Assembly: GCF_026212465.1 (NCBI RefSeq)
Contig: NC_080062.1
Coordinates: 5,446,865-5,510,864, forward strand
Length of the DNA: 64,000 nucleotides
Direction of reading: 5' to 3'
Source of the DNA: Amaranthus tricolor
Taxonomy: Eukaryota; Streptophyta; Magnoliopsida; Caryophyllales; Amaranthaceae
The position numbers were made by a program, and so were the translations under genes. Below the pieces are notes generated by a model. The model did not search any database. It was not told where the DNA came from and was given only the letters and a program-made list of their open reading frames with translations. The number at the start of each line of letters is the position of its first letter. Position 1 is the first letter of the stretch. Positions 11,881 through 23,780 of this stretch are shown here, piece by piece.

Positions 11881-12944
11881 AGAAAATGGTACGATCGAGT
11901 TAAAAAACGAAGGAAGTATTTTTTTTTTTTTTTAATTTGTATTCAAAAATTTCCCTAACTAGTGGACTAGATCAAATTCGCTTCCTGCCTTTTGTGGGCT
12001 TTATCAATGGGTTCATAGCCCAGGCTATGTCTTTGCATATGAATGATGGATTACCCAAGAGCAAATAATTTTGGGTATATATTCAAATTTTCATTTGAAA
12101 CATTTTTACTGTTTTTTTAGCTTAATTAAATTAATTAACATATCTTTAACATGGTCTTATAGTCCAACTAAGTTAAATAAAACGTCCTTTTCGAATATTA
12201 AAATGGACTCATTTTTATAATTAAGACTCATTATACGGTTTTATCTTATCGTGAGACATCCTTATATAAAAGTTGCTCATGAGTATATTGTGGTGTACTA
12301 GTTGACTATTTGATTTGTTTGTGAAGGTTTTAAATTGTAAAAACATGAATTTGTTATTTAGAGGGCATTTCACTTAGAGACTATTCTCTCTTAAGAATAA
12401 TTAAATTCAAAATCACCTCAAGTTATCTTAAAACTTATGATGATTTATAACTCATTTTGAGACCCAAAAGAGTATATCTAATTATTTTTCACATATTCTT
12501 GTATAAGACGATCTTATCGTGAGACGCGCCTTATACATAGGTTAAATAGACCAATAATACTAATTATTAACAAATAAACATCGTATTTTAAAATTATCTC
12601 ACCGAGAGAAGATCTCTTAAGGGTAAATCTTTAATTTTTCTTTTTATCTAAAATAAACTTTCCTATTCTTTTATTTTACCTTTTCATACAATATTGTGAA
12701 ACAAAAGAAAGCTGGATCTAACTTATGTAATTCAGCTCAACTTTTCACAACCACAAATATTTCAAAAAAAAATGTGGTCCTCATGAAGTACAACTACAAA
12801 TGTATGTCATGGACATAAGCACAAGTGCACTACCAACATTTATTCTAAACCTAATATTAGCCAAAATTATAAAAGTTAACCTTCAAATTAAATAAAAAGG
12901 TACCTTTTTTTGAAAATAAGGTCCAAATATTGCACATATAGGTG

Positions 12945-13300
12945 TTTGATAATCAAGCTTTTTTATAATTTTATTTTTTAACTTTTGGCTTTTTATTTTT
13001 GTTACTCAAACAGCCAAAAAAATATAGTGAATGGCTTTTTAAGTTTTGGCTTTTAAGTCAATTGAACAGTTAGCTTTTAAACCAAAAGAAAAAAGCTACT
13101 TATAATAGCTTTTTCATTGTCTTTTGAATTTTGATTTAATTTTTCTCTAATAAACAACCAAAAAAGAACGAATAATTTTTACCAAGTATCTTTTTAACAT
13201 TTGTCGGCTAACTTAAAAAATAGCTTGTAGCTTACTTATCGGCTAATATTTTCAACTTATCAAACCAACTAACAACCATTTATCAAAACATACTCATAAA
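12945..13300. repeat. Dispersed AT-rich repeat copy
   Basis: GTGTTTGATAATCAAGC at the left and CTAACAACCATTTATCAAAA at the right, with repeated TTTTGGCTTTT and AGCCAAAAA between. Same family as the 41.4-kb copy. Ends approximate. Confidence 0.4.
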
Positions 13301-13328
13301 ATATTATCAAAACATACTCATAAAATAT
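13281..13328. repeat. 24-bp tandem duplication
   Basis: TATCAAAACATACTCATAAA plus ATAT occurs twice head to tail. Simple local duplication. Confidence 0.7.
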
Positions 13329-13745
13329 AAAAGTGGACCCTTCTCAAGGCTCAAAGTCATGAATAACGTCACACCCACAAGCCATACTCTTAAATATAAA
13401 CTTACCCATTGACCTAAAGTGTTCAAATTTAAATGGGTCTTTGTATTTATTCATAAAAAATAAAAGAATAAAAAAATAAAAATATCAAAACAAGTAAGCC
13501 AATCATAACTTCCCCAAGATTCCTAACTTAGTCTACAAATATCTTTTCCCAATCTCTTTTTCCTTATTTCCTTCCTTCCCCTCACCTTCTATCTTTCTTG
13601 AAAGTGAAATATCAACCTCTCCTTTATTCTTTAATGATCAAGCTCTCCTCTACATTCATTCTTGAATCTTGACTCACTAAATCCAGTTTAGTCTCACCAT
13701 CACAACTCAGAACTCATAAGAATCAGCTGATAACAATAACGACAA

Positions 13746-16415
13746 ATGGGAAACGTCCTACGACTTTTGTACAAGCATTGTTGTGAGCCGACTACCTCCA
13801 ACTCGCAGTCGCTTGGGCCACACGGTGTTTCCGCCCAAAACGCTGGAGTTTCGGCCCTTGCCCGTGATCTCCTTCACTTTGAGGTCACATCCCAGGTAGG
13901 GATTTCAGATCATCAAGAAATTAGTTCAATTCAATTCAGTTCAACTGGGATTTCGTAAAGAAACTTGAAATGGATTAGTTTGTGTAATGTTCATGTTTTG
14001 ATTTTTGTAGGTACCTGAAGGGCTCAGTAAACATGTTGTATCATCCAAAAAAGCTCAGTCTAACTGGTAATATCCTAATTCCTATGCATAAGCTTTGTTC
14101 CATTCCATAAATATAGCTTACCTAGGCGGGGTTTGATGAGATCAGAAGTACACAACAACTTTATTAATCATAAATCATAATTGATAATAAAGAGGTTGTT
14201 TTCGATTGACCCGTAAGAGTAACAACCCCTTACAAATGTTTCAAAGCCCCAAGCTATATATAACCAGCTATAAAGCTAACCAACTAGTCAAAAATGTACT
14301 TCCTCCGTTCCAAAATACTTACACCAAACATATTTTTACGCAATCTAATGCGTTTGTCGGATCGTTTGTATCTAGAGTTATACACAACTAAAAATTATAG
14401 AAATTAATATTATGAAAATATGCGATGAGACGAATATAATAAGATCCCACATGACTATGTTTTCATCTCGTGCAATAGCCGAAATATGTAAATTATGAGA
14501 GAATGATGAATAGTGCAACAATTGTTTTGATGCAAGTAATATGGAACGGAGGAAGTAATAAGCTATTTCGGAAAGACCTGTAGGCTACACGAGACAACGG
14601 CGTTTTTCCAAAGCAGCCGAATTTCTCCTTCATCCTGAGTATATGTCTAAATTTGTGTCTCATCTTGTGTTCCATCGTCCATGAACTTTGGCATGTCACC
14701 AATTCGTCACTAATGTATTCACACTAGGGTGCAGACGGGTGACCTTGCCATCGCACATTAACATGCCAGTGAACGCTCAGAAAATTATGTAAATGAACTA
14801 CTAAATTTTTGCCAGCCAGTAAATCTCTATGTTACTTGGATTTGGGTACTAATGTTGGATATTGGTACGTGTCCAAGTGTCGAATACGTTCAAAATATTC
14901 AATTTTACGCCTAAAATGAAGAATCTAAGTGTCATACCAATGTCCGAGCATCAAAGATCGGATGATGCTCGGACACGGATACGTGAAGAAAAATGAAAAG
15001 TCCGACTAACATAGGCAACTCTATGTAGTAAAATCGCTAACTGCTAGTTTATCGTGAGACCTTAAGACGCCCCTTAGAAAATATAAATCCCTCTCAAAAC
15101 TAGAAGATTCACCACAATGTGAAAATTTACCTTACAGGTTTAAGAAGCTTCTACAGGCATGGAAGGAAGCCAATCCTCCACCACAAACCCCAGAGGAAAC
15201 CGCAAGGCTCGTAATAGCAACCTTGAAAAGGCACCAGAAGGCAGACGTCGAGGTAATCTAACACATTAAACACTTCTTCGAAAACGAGGCCCGAGGTAGT
15301 ATAAGAGACTGATTCTAACTCGTGGCGGTAGTTCTTGAACAGGGATTACTTGCCTTCTACAACCTGCCATTTCCGCATACACTAGTCGAGCTCTCCTCTG
15401 GAGTTCCCTCGACGTACCCTGATGGGGTTAAGTACGAGCTCCACACTTTACCTGTAAGGCCTCTCTTTATCTAAATCCCGATCAGCGAAGTAGATTTTAC
15501 CTTAAAAAAAAATTAAAGAAACAAAAACGGGTGGAGACAGGTGGATGCAAAGGCGGTAGCAGACGGAGATACCATAACAGTATATGTAAGTACTGCCAAT
15601 CCTAGAGAATCCGCTTCGGTTCCTAGAGAAGTGCAGGTTGCGGCAATACAAAGATCAAAGGCGCGTGCCGATAGAGATTATGCTAAGGCGGATTCACTCC
15701 ATAAGAAAATTATCGATCACAATTACAGGGTTATTCCTATTCATAATGAAGAGGTTCTAGCAAAAAAGTATCGGATTCGACTAAGGTACGAGAAATTCAT
15801 GATACAATACTCTTAAAGATGAAACTAGAACTATATCAACCAAAGTTTTAATGTCTATTTAAAGAATTCAGGGGAATAGATGCACCCGAAAGCGCAATGC
15901 CATACGGAAAGCAGGCGAAAGAGGAGCTAACCAACCTTGTACAAGGAAAAAGTTTACGGGTTCTCGTATATGGAGAGGATCGTTATAATCGGTGTGTAGG
16001 AGATGTGTACTGCAATGGCATATTTGCACAGGTAATTCGATCTCTTGCATAATAAAACTATTAGATTCCCATGGCATTTTTCGATCTGCCTTTATACATC
16101 TTGTCATTTTTTCGAGTAAATTGTCGGGATTTAAACTTTGGCAGTGTCGGTAATGTTAATCCAGGAAATGATGCTAAAGAAAGGATGTGCATGGCACTAC
16201 ACAGCCTATGATCGCCGCGCAGAATTAGCTAACGTAAGTGAATTAATCTACACTCGATGATTCTGCATAAATTTGAACTCTTCTCGACCAAATATATTTA
16301 ATGATCATTAAAACAGTGGGAAAAACAAGCACGGGCTAAGCGAGTTGGCCTATGGGCTTCAAAGAATCCGGAAGAACCATGGAAATGGAGAAAACAGAAA
16401 CGTGAAGGAAGATAA
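13746..16415 (+). CDS. CAN: Calcium-dependent nuclease, CAN family (TNase-like)
   Basis: Eight exons: 13746-13895, 14011-14066, 15138-15252, 15343-15453, 15541-15785, 15872-16031, 16165-16233, 16317-16415; 1005 nt, 334 aa, all GT-AG and in phase. The N-terminus [13 protein letters not shown] is an N-myristoylation (Gly2) plus palmitoylation (Cys13/14) signal, as reported for plasma-membrane-anchored Arabidopsis CAN1/CAN2. Plant-specific part: [47 protein letters not shown]. The staphylococcal nuclease (SNc) domain runs from about 145 to 325: AVADGDT (149-155), IRLRGIDAPE with Arg224, Asp229 and Glu232 matching R35, D40 and E43 of the bacterial enzyme, and [10 protein letters not shown] with Arg266 matching R87. 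The catalytic set is therefore complete. It hydrolyses RNA and DNA with Ca2+. CAN1 and CAN2 cannot be told apart here. Intron 2 carries two MITEs. Confidence 0.93.
14299..14555. mobile_element. Stowaway-type MITE in CAN intron 2, 257 bp
   Basis: Terminal inverted repeats CTTCCTCCGTTCCAAAATAC (left) and its complement ending GGAACGGAGGAAG (right), flanked by TA on both sides (14297-14298, 14556-14557). These TIRs and the TA duplication define Stowaway (Tc1/mariner-derived) MITEs. The interior is non-coding. A 257-bp sister copy lies at 56,935. Confidence 0.9.
14827..15014 (+). mobile_element. hAT-like MITE copy 1, 188 bp, in CAN intron 2
   Basis: Begins CTATGTTACTTGGA and ends GTCCGACTAACATAG. 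Flanking octamers GTAAATCT and GCAACTCT match at 6 of 8 positions, an aged 8-bp target duplication typical of the hAT superfamily. It shares long stretches (GGTACGTGTCCAAGTGTCG, TTTTACGCCTAAAATGAAG, AAGTGTCATA) with the inverted copy at 17,864. Confidence 0.75.
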
Positions 16416-16549
16416 AAAAAACTTCCGACTTCTGGTGAAAGTGTGAATCGGGATGCCATTCACAAACTTTAATGAAAACATTGGCCATGAAGACAAACAA
16501 AAGAGTCGGAGGAATATCAATGTTGTACACAATGTAACATGATTTCGCT

Positions 16550-16655
16550 TTTTTACTTTGCAATTTTTTGTCCAAAAATAGTCCAAAACAGACCAGTAAT
16601 CACTTTTTTCAATTCACGATTTATAGAAGATTAGCAAATCATATGACACATCATG
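16550..16655 (+). repeat. Dispersed repeat family A, copy 1
   Basis: TTTGTCCAAAAATAGTCC ... GACCAGTAATCACTTTTTTC ... AGATTAGCAAATCATATGACAC aligns with 19,715-19,795 (same strand) and 56,695-56,775 (opposite strand). Nature unknown; ends not resolved. Confidence 0.55.
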
Positions 16656-17139
16656 TAACGTCTATTGAGTAAAATGTATTGTCTATGCTTATCAAAACTC
16701 TCCGGTAATTTTACTGGTATCTTTCAATCATTTATAGAGGTATTACAGCGGGATTAAAGCTCTTGTCCAGAAACATAATTTTTTCTGGAAAAAATCAATA
16801 CTAAGCAAAAAATTTCAGAAGTTGAAGTTACATCAACAAGGGTGACAATATTCCGACTATAAAACCTCGACTGATTTAATGAAAAGTATTCTTTGTGAAC
16901 AAAAAAGGTACATGCTTAATAGGTCTATGAGTACATGTATATTCGATCGATCATAGATTCGACAATTTATATGTAATGGGCTTAAAATAGATTATGAGTA
17001 GTGAAGTTAGGAGCAGTGCAACAAGCAACTAAACAAATATTGGAACCTGATCTGCTTGAAAACGACGAGACCACCCGGCATCTACACAAAACATATGGCA
17101 CAAATTAAAAAACATGTATTCAAATAATCACTGATAACC

Positions 17140-17295
17140 TTTAAGTGATCACTTACAATTTTAACGTTATCACTTTTTATAATTTTAAAGTGATCATTTA
17201 TAGATTTAAAGTGATCATTAACATCTTAAAGTGATCACTTAGAGAAATGGGTTATGGACCCGTCTTACGGTGAGATAGTCTCATACAAGACGAGC
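17140..17295. repeat. AAAGTGATCA degenerate repeat with GAGAC tail
   Basis: Several spaced copies of (A/T)AAAGTGATCA followed by CGTCTTACGGTGAGATAGTC and CATACAAGACGAG. The same two-part arrangement occurs at about 21,340-21,700, so this is a dispersed element and not chance sequence. Confidence 0.5.
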
Positions 17296-17863
17296 TGCTG
17301 GTACCTAGTACTTAATCCAACGTTTGCCTAAAAAGGACTAAAGGCAATTAGGGAAGAAGTTGACAAGCTAAGGTCAAAAATTAGTTTGTATGTTCGACTA
17401 ACTCGAATAATGATTTGACTTAATCCATTGATTAGTGAGATGATAACACATATTTTGTGAACGGGAAAACATGTTCTACAAAGTGTTGTTGTCCAAATAT
17501 ATCGACAGACGAAAAACATCGTTGCGTTGAAGCCAATTAAAAATGTCGCGCATAATAGATAAATGGCCAATTCATTTTGAGGAGGTCATGGCGATACACA
17601 GAAAAGTTTAAGTAAATAAATCTAAATGGACTACTTAGCAATTAGCTCATGAGCATAAAAAAAACTTGAGAAGGAAACTTAATAAAAACAGAACTACTGA
17701 AAATCCATCTAAGCGGAAACACGAAAATGTTTTTACTCGAAGTCACTTGCCAAAAACGGCCATTGTTTACCATATATATTTAAAAAAGAGAAACAACCGT
17801 TGTTTGGATGACTGTCCTTTTTATTGAGGTTTAGCATAATGACATGGTTGGGAAACACCAGAC

Positions 17864-18039
17864 CTATGTTACTCGGACTCTTTATTTTGCTTCGGGAACC
17901 GTGTCCAATCCTTGATGTTCAGACATTGATATGACACTTAAACACTTCATTTTTAGGCGTAAAATTGATAATTTAGATGTATCCGACACTTGGATACGTA
18001 CCAGTATCCAACATCAGTATCCAAGTCTAAGTAACATAG
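17864..18039 (-). mobile_element. hAT-like MITE copy 2, 176 bp
   Basis: Ends CTATGTTACTCGGAC and GTCTAAGTAACATAG, flanked by a perfect 8-bp duplication CACCAGAC (17856-17863 and 18040-18047). Inverted relative to the copy at 14,827, with roughly 80% identity by eye. The perfect duplication suggests a younger insertion than copy 1. Confidence 0.85.
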
Positions 18040-18376
18040 CACCAGACAATGCTACAGGTTAGATAAATGAAAGAGTTGCTTGTATATCTAAAATGCGCAA
18101 TACATAGAGTAAAAATTTTTACTCCTCGAGAAGCAAACTCAAAATCACGAAATACAGAAGCTTGGTTCATAATTCACAAGAGTTTTACTCAATCATGAAT
18201 CTTATTAAATTCGCACCGTCTCAGATATAAGTTCCACATTAATGGCATTTATGGGTAAATACACAAATGAAATTAAGTCAATCACTAGTACAACAGTGAA
18301 AATTATTTGAGAAAACGAAAAAAAAAAAAAAAAAACTCACTGTTATCCTCCTTATACTGTTAATATAAAGTTGCAT

Positions 18377-20651
18377 TTAGCTCCTCGTATCCTTTAGATC
18401 TTGCGACTCTGAGTCACTTACATTGTAACCTACGAGAAAACCGATAACAGTTTATGACCGTGTAACGTTGGTAAATAAACCACATGTGATCCCACGTCGA
18501 AGAATTAGAGAGAGACTGATTAACACATATACTTGATGGGCTACTCCTAAAATCAATTAGTTTTAGGATGTCAACTCATCAGGTTTGTGTTCAGTCAACT
18601 CTCCTCTTGTACGGGTCTTGTATACAAGTCTAAATTTAGCGGTAAAGCCAATTTGGAAACGAGACAAACCTGGTTGTTTATCCCTCACTTTCCACGCAGA
18701 GGACCTGTTTTTTGAAGCTTTCATAATCCAAGTACGCCCCTGAATTACATAAGTAAGAGAAATAGTTAATTACATTCCAGAAACTAATGCCTAACAGCAT
18801 AAAAACAAGCAGGTGATAGTAAAAGTCATTAAAATATGAAATAGTCTAGTGGCACCCAACAATCTACATCCTCACCATAATGTAAAATAAGGCTGCATCG
18901 CATCGCATCATTTGAAGTGTAAAGGTTTTCAAAAACAACGAACTGATATTTCCGCGTCGTAAGGTGTGAAAAACCTGCGTTTTGGGCCATATCAAGGAAT
19001 ATCCTATGGTTTCGACCGATATGATAATTGTATCACTCTCGTTGTCGTATCACCGTTCCTTTACCGCGATCCCGACTGTTACTGCATTTTTACACTATGA
19101 TCCTCACTGCGACAACATAGCAATCAACACATCCTAGACACCGGCTTGGATTCGATAAACATGACACAGTTTCCATCTAAAGCTGTCTCCTGAATTTTGC
19201 TACATTTTTGTTTTTGGCTAAGGTCTCGCATTCTCTTTGTTAAATCTCATCCAAAAAGCGATTCTCTTATATCAAATTCAAAACAACATAGGGAGCAAAG
19301 CTTAAGTCTCCGATCCCATATTTATTCCTCAAATTGCTTGACTAACAACAAAAATTCAGTTACACTATTCAAATCTTCATTCACCAATTTAGCATCTACC
19401 TTCAAATGGCAAAACAAGGGAAATATTTGTCATATTAAGCAATACTCGAATCCATACTGCGTATTATAGCACATTAGATAAGATTCAACCAAAACTTTCA
19501 CCTAGAACCAAAGAGAAAACTGAAAAACAAGGCTAAGCCAGCAAGCCAACATACCAATAAGAATAGCTCAATTCTTCTAACTTCTAAATTACTCTCCACT
19601 TCAAGAATTTTGCTTACAAGCCATTACATGTTTTTAGATACACAACCATGAAAATCCTACTTGCAGTGTAACATAATTGGCTAGCTAATTCACTTTTTAA
19701 ATTTGTAATTCGCTCAAATTTGTCCAATAGTAGCCCTAAACCGACCACAATTTACTTTTTTCGATTCGCGAGGAGATTAGCGAATCATGTGGCACCCGAA
19801 CACTCTGTAGTCTACACAATCATATACTCCCTCCGCGCCTTTAAATTCGACAAACTTTTGTCTTTGCAACATTTCCAATTTTGACAATGGTCTCACATTC
19901 TCTCTATCAATCTCATCCATAAACGCATTCTCTTACCGTCCACTCGTTCTCATATCATATTCTCCAACTATAAATCAATAACATACATACCCAATTCCCT
20001 CGTCAAACTCAAAGGGATGGAGGGAGTACTCTATACATCTTTCAAAGCCTAATATATAAAAGAACAATTTCCCAACATTCAATTTTCTTGCTGCTAACCC
20101 ACATTATCATACAAAGCAACCAAAATCACATGGCAAAACATCAATCAAACTACCATTAGTCCATTCAACATACATAATTCACCCCTAAAATATAATCACT
20201 TCAACAAAAAATAAAAACCCAAAACAAAATTATAATTTCATGTAAATTAAACTACACAAAAATTAAATTTTCACTTAAAAATCCTTACTTTTTCAGTATC
20301 CTTACGAACACCATAACCACTATTATACATTTGACCCACCAAAATCTGCATAGAAATATCACCAGCTTTGGCGTCCTTAAGTGTATCTTGAAACCACCTT
20401 TTCACACAATCAGATACAACTTCCCCTAAGGGAACTCGGGTCTGGGTCACCGAGTTACTCTCCATCTTTTGACTGAGTTGAGCTGAGTCAACTCGGGTAA
20501 CTTTTGTGGGTTGTTTGGGTGACTTTGAAATTGATACAGAAACTTTGTTGTTTAAAGTGGGTTTTACTTGTATTGGTGGGATGAATCTTTCTGATGAGAT
20601 TAATCTTGCAAAATTCTTCAAGCCTGATGTGCAGGGCAAAGATCTTCCCAT
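18377..20651 (-). CDS. Sel1-repeat (HCP/TPR-like) protein
   Basis: Three exons on the minus strand: 20651-20289, 18739-18670 and 18429-18377; 486 nt, 161 aa. Junctions GAAAAA/gtaagg, aattcag/GGGCG, CAACCAG/gtttgt and ctcgtag/GTTAC keep frame. Residues 1-25 (few acidic residues until 21, with R/S/L) could be an organellar presequence. The conserved part begins VVSDCVKRWFQDTL (79-91), then AKAGDISMQILVGQMYNSGYGVRKDTEKGRTWIMKAS (95-130): one Sel1 motif with its typical A..G...M..LG.MY..G.GV pattern. The tail SSAWKVRDKQPGYNVSDSES matches a small plant family of Sel1/HCP-like proteins of unknown function. The role is probably protein-protein interaction. Intron 1 (1.55 kb) contains a Stowaway MITE and a family-A repeat. 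Confidence 0.8.
19715..19800 (+). repeat. Dispersed repeat family A, copy 2 (intron)
   Basis: TTTGTCCAATAGTAGCCC ... GACCACAATTTACTTTTTTC ... AGATTAGCGAATCATGTGGCAC, in intron 1 of the Sel1 gene. See copies at 16,550 and 56,695. Confidence 0.55.
19827..20026. mobile_element. Stowaway-type MITE in Sel1 intron 1, 200 bp
   Basis: CTCCCTCCGCGCCTTT at the left and AAAGGGATGGAGGGAG at the right, each next to TA (19825-19826, 20027-20028). The interior is non-coding. Confidence 0.85.
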
Positions 20652-21339
20652 CTATAAAAATGGGGGAAATTTTGGGGAAAAGGGTTATTGAATTTGATTA
20701 AATTTGCTAATTGTTATGTAAATTAATGGATTTTTCTGGAATGAAATGTTATCATTCGTTACCTGTTTTTCATGGTAGAAATATTGAATCTTTATTTTTG
20801 TTAGACAGAATAGACCCTTTTAATTGTTAATGTAAGTTGGTAGGGATGAATATGATTGTATATCTGTCTATTTGGGCAATCATTCGAAATCATTTTCATA
20901 GATGTTTAAAATAGATTCGATAATCTAAAATTTTTTCGATTTTGTAATCAAACTTAATTTAATCCGACTTTAAAAATCATTTATAATTATGTATAAAACA
21001 ATATTTACACAAAATTTCATTTCAAACCAACCCGAAACACCAAACACGATGACTCGAATGAAAACCTATCTCACTTATTATGGTTCACTTTCACGCTATA
21101 CCCGCGTTGTATGCACTCTATATAATCAGTTTATAAGTTTTTGATAAAATATGCAAAATTGATGTAAGGTAATCCATTGCAAATATAGGGTGGACAGGCA
21201 AGGGGGGGATCGAGTGAGTATGGGGCAGGGCATGCAAATATGAGGTGGGTAAGACCTACTCCCCACTATCTATGGTAGATAAGACTTTTTACACTCATAT
21301 TCATCCACTATCCATCAAATTCATACTCATACTGCTCCA

Positions 21340-21700
21340 ACTATGAAGGATACAGTTATGTCATTTTTGATTATAATTGGTCACTTTAAAATTGTAAACA
21401 TTTACTCAAAGATTGTAATGATAATCGTAAGGTTATAACTTATAAGTAAGCACTTTAAAACTATAAAAGTGTAAGTAATCAAATTTTATAATGATCATCA
21501 AAAGATTGTAATTGATCACTTTAATATATATTGTAATGTTATTAAACAAACATTAAAAGTGATCATACTATGCTTAAACAAATAATCACTTTGAGACTAA
21601 TAATATATCAAATCTAATTCAATAAAAATATATACAATCGAACCGGCCTAATAAGACGCGTCTCACTTTCTCACAAGTGAGACGGTCTCACTTAAGTTTT
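21340..21700. repeat. AAAGTGATCA degenerate repeat with GAGAC palindrome tail
   Basis: Many spaced copies of GATCACTTTAA / AAAGTGATCA, ending with ACGCGTCTCACTTTC and GTGAGACGGTCTCAC. Larger relative of 17,140-17,295. Confidence 0.5.
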
Positions 21701-22737
21701 TGTGAACTTATATTCCATAAAGGTGTAACAACTCTTTTTTCTGATCCAGTGAGTTCGGAATCAGCTTGGCCCAATATTTAAGGTTATGACAAAATAATAG
21801 CCAGCTCAATTTATATTTGGGTCAAATGTAATCTCTATTAGCCCACGAATGGATGTTATTTGGGTTGGGTTATGGCCTTATAGTGTTATCAAAGTGGCTT
21901 ATTTGAGTAGTTCTTGGAATTTTTTATTTTCTAGAAGAGAAGTTGCTTATTTGAATAGTTGTTTGGTCAATATTTTGAGTAAATTTTACATGAGACATTT
22001 TCAATGTGATAGGTCCCTAAAAAGAGTTGTATTTTCAATATTTAAACTATCGATTTTTAACATTTAAAATGACGTGTTAAATATAAAATAAAATAAGATT
22101 CACATAAGAGTATAATTGCCTGCACATAAACCTAATGAGATCTCATTCTATAACAAATTTGTGAAAGGTTTAGTGATCCATCAAGATTATATGTTAGTCT
22201 GGATTATTTTTTCATCACTTTCCCTCGCATGTGAGCCAATTTCTTTATTGGTGGAAATATCTTTCTTTAAGAACATGCAAGTTGATTATTACAGAAAGCT
22301 GATAATTTTTGCCACTTGATCGTAAACCGTTAGCTCTAATACCGTGATTAATTTTTTATTGGACTTGTACATAACATGACCAACACCAAAGGATAGTTTA
22401 CTGCACTCATCCTTTAACTGAAAACTATTGCTGATAGAGATTAAGAGGAATACCACATCAAGCTTAGAAGTTAATCAATCACTCTCTAATTTTTAAATAT
22501 AGAATTACAAGTGAAATGGTTTTCCAACATTATTATGTACATTTTCTATATATTATGTACATTTTTCATGTCATTCTCATGATAGAAATTTAGTTTTCAC
22601 CGATTATAAAAAGTTAATTTTCTAGTAAGTTTGATTTTTGTCCTGCTTTTATTTCTAAGCTATTGTCTTTATCATGGAATAAAAAAGTAAAAAACCATAT
22701 TCTTATTGTGAAGAGACATAACAATTTAAACACCAGA

Positions 22738-23205
22738 GTGTTTAGTAATTAGTTTTTTTATTGGTTTTCAACTTTTAACTTTTTGGTTTATCATATAACC
22801 AATAAAATGTTTAATTAAATGTCTTTATACCAACTAAAAAGCTAACTTTTAAGTAAAAAAAAAAAAATACTATTTATAACTTTTTTCATTGGCTCATTTC
22901 TTTTAGTCTACTTTTTTCTCTAATAACAACCAATAACTAATAAATTATTTTTACCAAAAATCTCCATAGAAACTGATTTAAACAGTTGGCTAATCAAGAT
23001 TAGATCTTGTCTCAGTTGATACAAGTACCGCTTTTCACAAACACTATCTTAAGATTGAATCTCGCCAAGCCCTTCTCCTTCCCTAAAACTAACATGTAAT
23101 CCAGAAATAAAATAATTAACTTATCAAAAAATAATTCAATTGGTCAAACCAACTAACATTATTAGCCAATAATTTCAACTAACAATCATTTACCACGTAG
23201 CCCAT
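22738..23205. repeat. Dispersed AT-rich repeat copy
   Basis: GAGTGTTTAGTAATTAG at the left and AACTAACAATCATTTACCAC at the right, with TTGGTTTATCATATAACC and AACAACCAATAAC between. A short unrelated piece (about 22,990-23,110) interrupts it. Ends approximate. Confidence 0.35.
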
Positions 23206-23740
23206 TATCAAGCAAGTGTAGTTTCTAGCAACTTCTACGATCCTTGTCATATTATCAAATCACAACCAATTAAAAATTGTTGGCCTTATCTTATTATAAT
23301 TGGTTGAATTATTTGCTAATTATTTTGGTTTCTTGCGTCTAATTATCATTTTGTAATTGTTTCCACCTTCATAGTCTTCCTCTTATGAATCTTTGAAGTG
23401 GACCTTTGATGTTTGTCGGCATACAATTAAAGCTAATTCAAACAACCTTAATTAATCACTTTTATATTCCTTAGCAAAATTGAATTGTGCTATTTATTAA
23501 TTTTTTATTATAGTATAGGCTAAGTCGCTAAGGAAAGCAGACGGTTAGGTGACAATTAAATGCAAAACTATATCTGAAAAAAGTCATAGTTATTCTAACT
23601 GCAGTGTATTTTATGACATTATATGAACTCTGGACAAAATGAAATGAATGAGCCCTCTTTATAGAGACTGGAGAGTTGACTTTGGTATTTAATGGGTGCT
23701 TGACAAATCAATAGAGACAAACCCCTATTTATTATATTTA

Positions 23741-23780
23741 TCATTATAAATATACACTTATCATTATAAATATACACTTA
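23741..23780. repeat. Perfect 20-bp tandem duplication
   Basis: TCATTATAAATATACACTTA occurs twice without a spacer. Confidence 0.9.

Larger units (their letters stand above)
10110..13540. other. Intergenic between HMA and CAN genes
   Basis: No gene seen. Contents: the HMA promoter side, the TRIM-like element at 10310-10615, two copies of the AAGCC/GGCTTTT dispersed repeat (11550-11880 and 12945-13290), GAGAC-type motifs near 12,235 and 12,498, and a 24-bp x2 tandem duplication at 13281-13328. Confidence 0.65.
16416..18370. other. Spacer between CAN and Sel1-repeat genes
   Basis: Convergent genes. The first few hundred bases are likely CAN 3' UTR, including a dispersed repeat near 16,553-16,655. 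It further holds an AAAGTGATCA-rich repeat ending in GAGAC motifs (17,140-17,290) and a hAT-like MITE (17,864-18,039). No gene seen. Confidence 0.65.
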
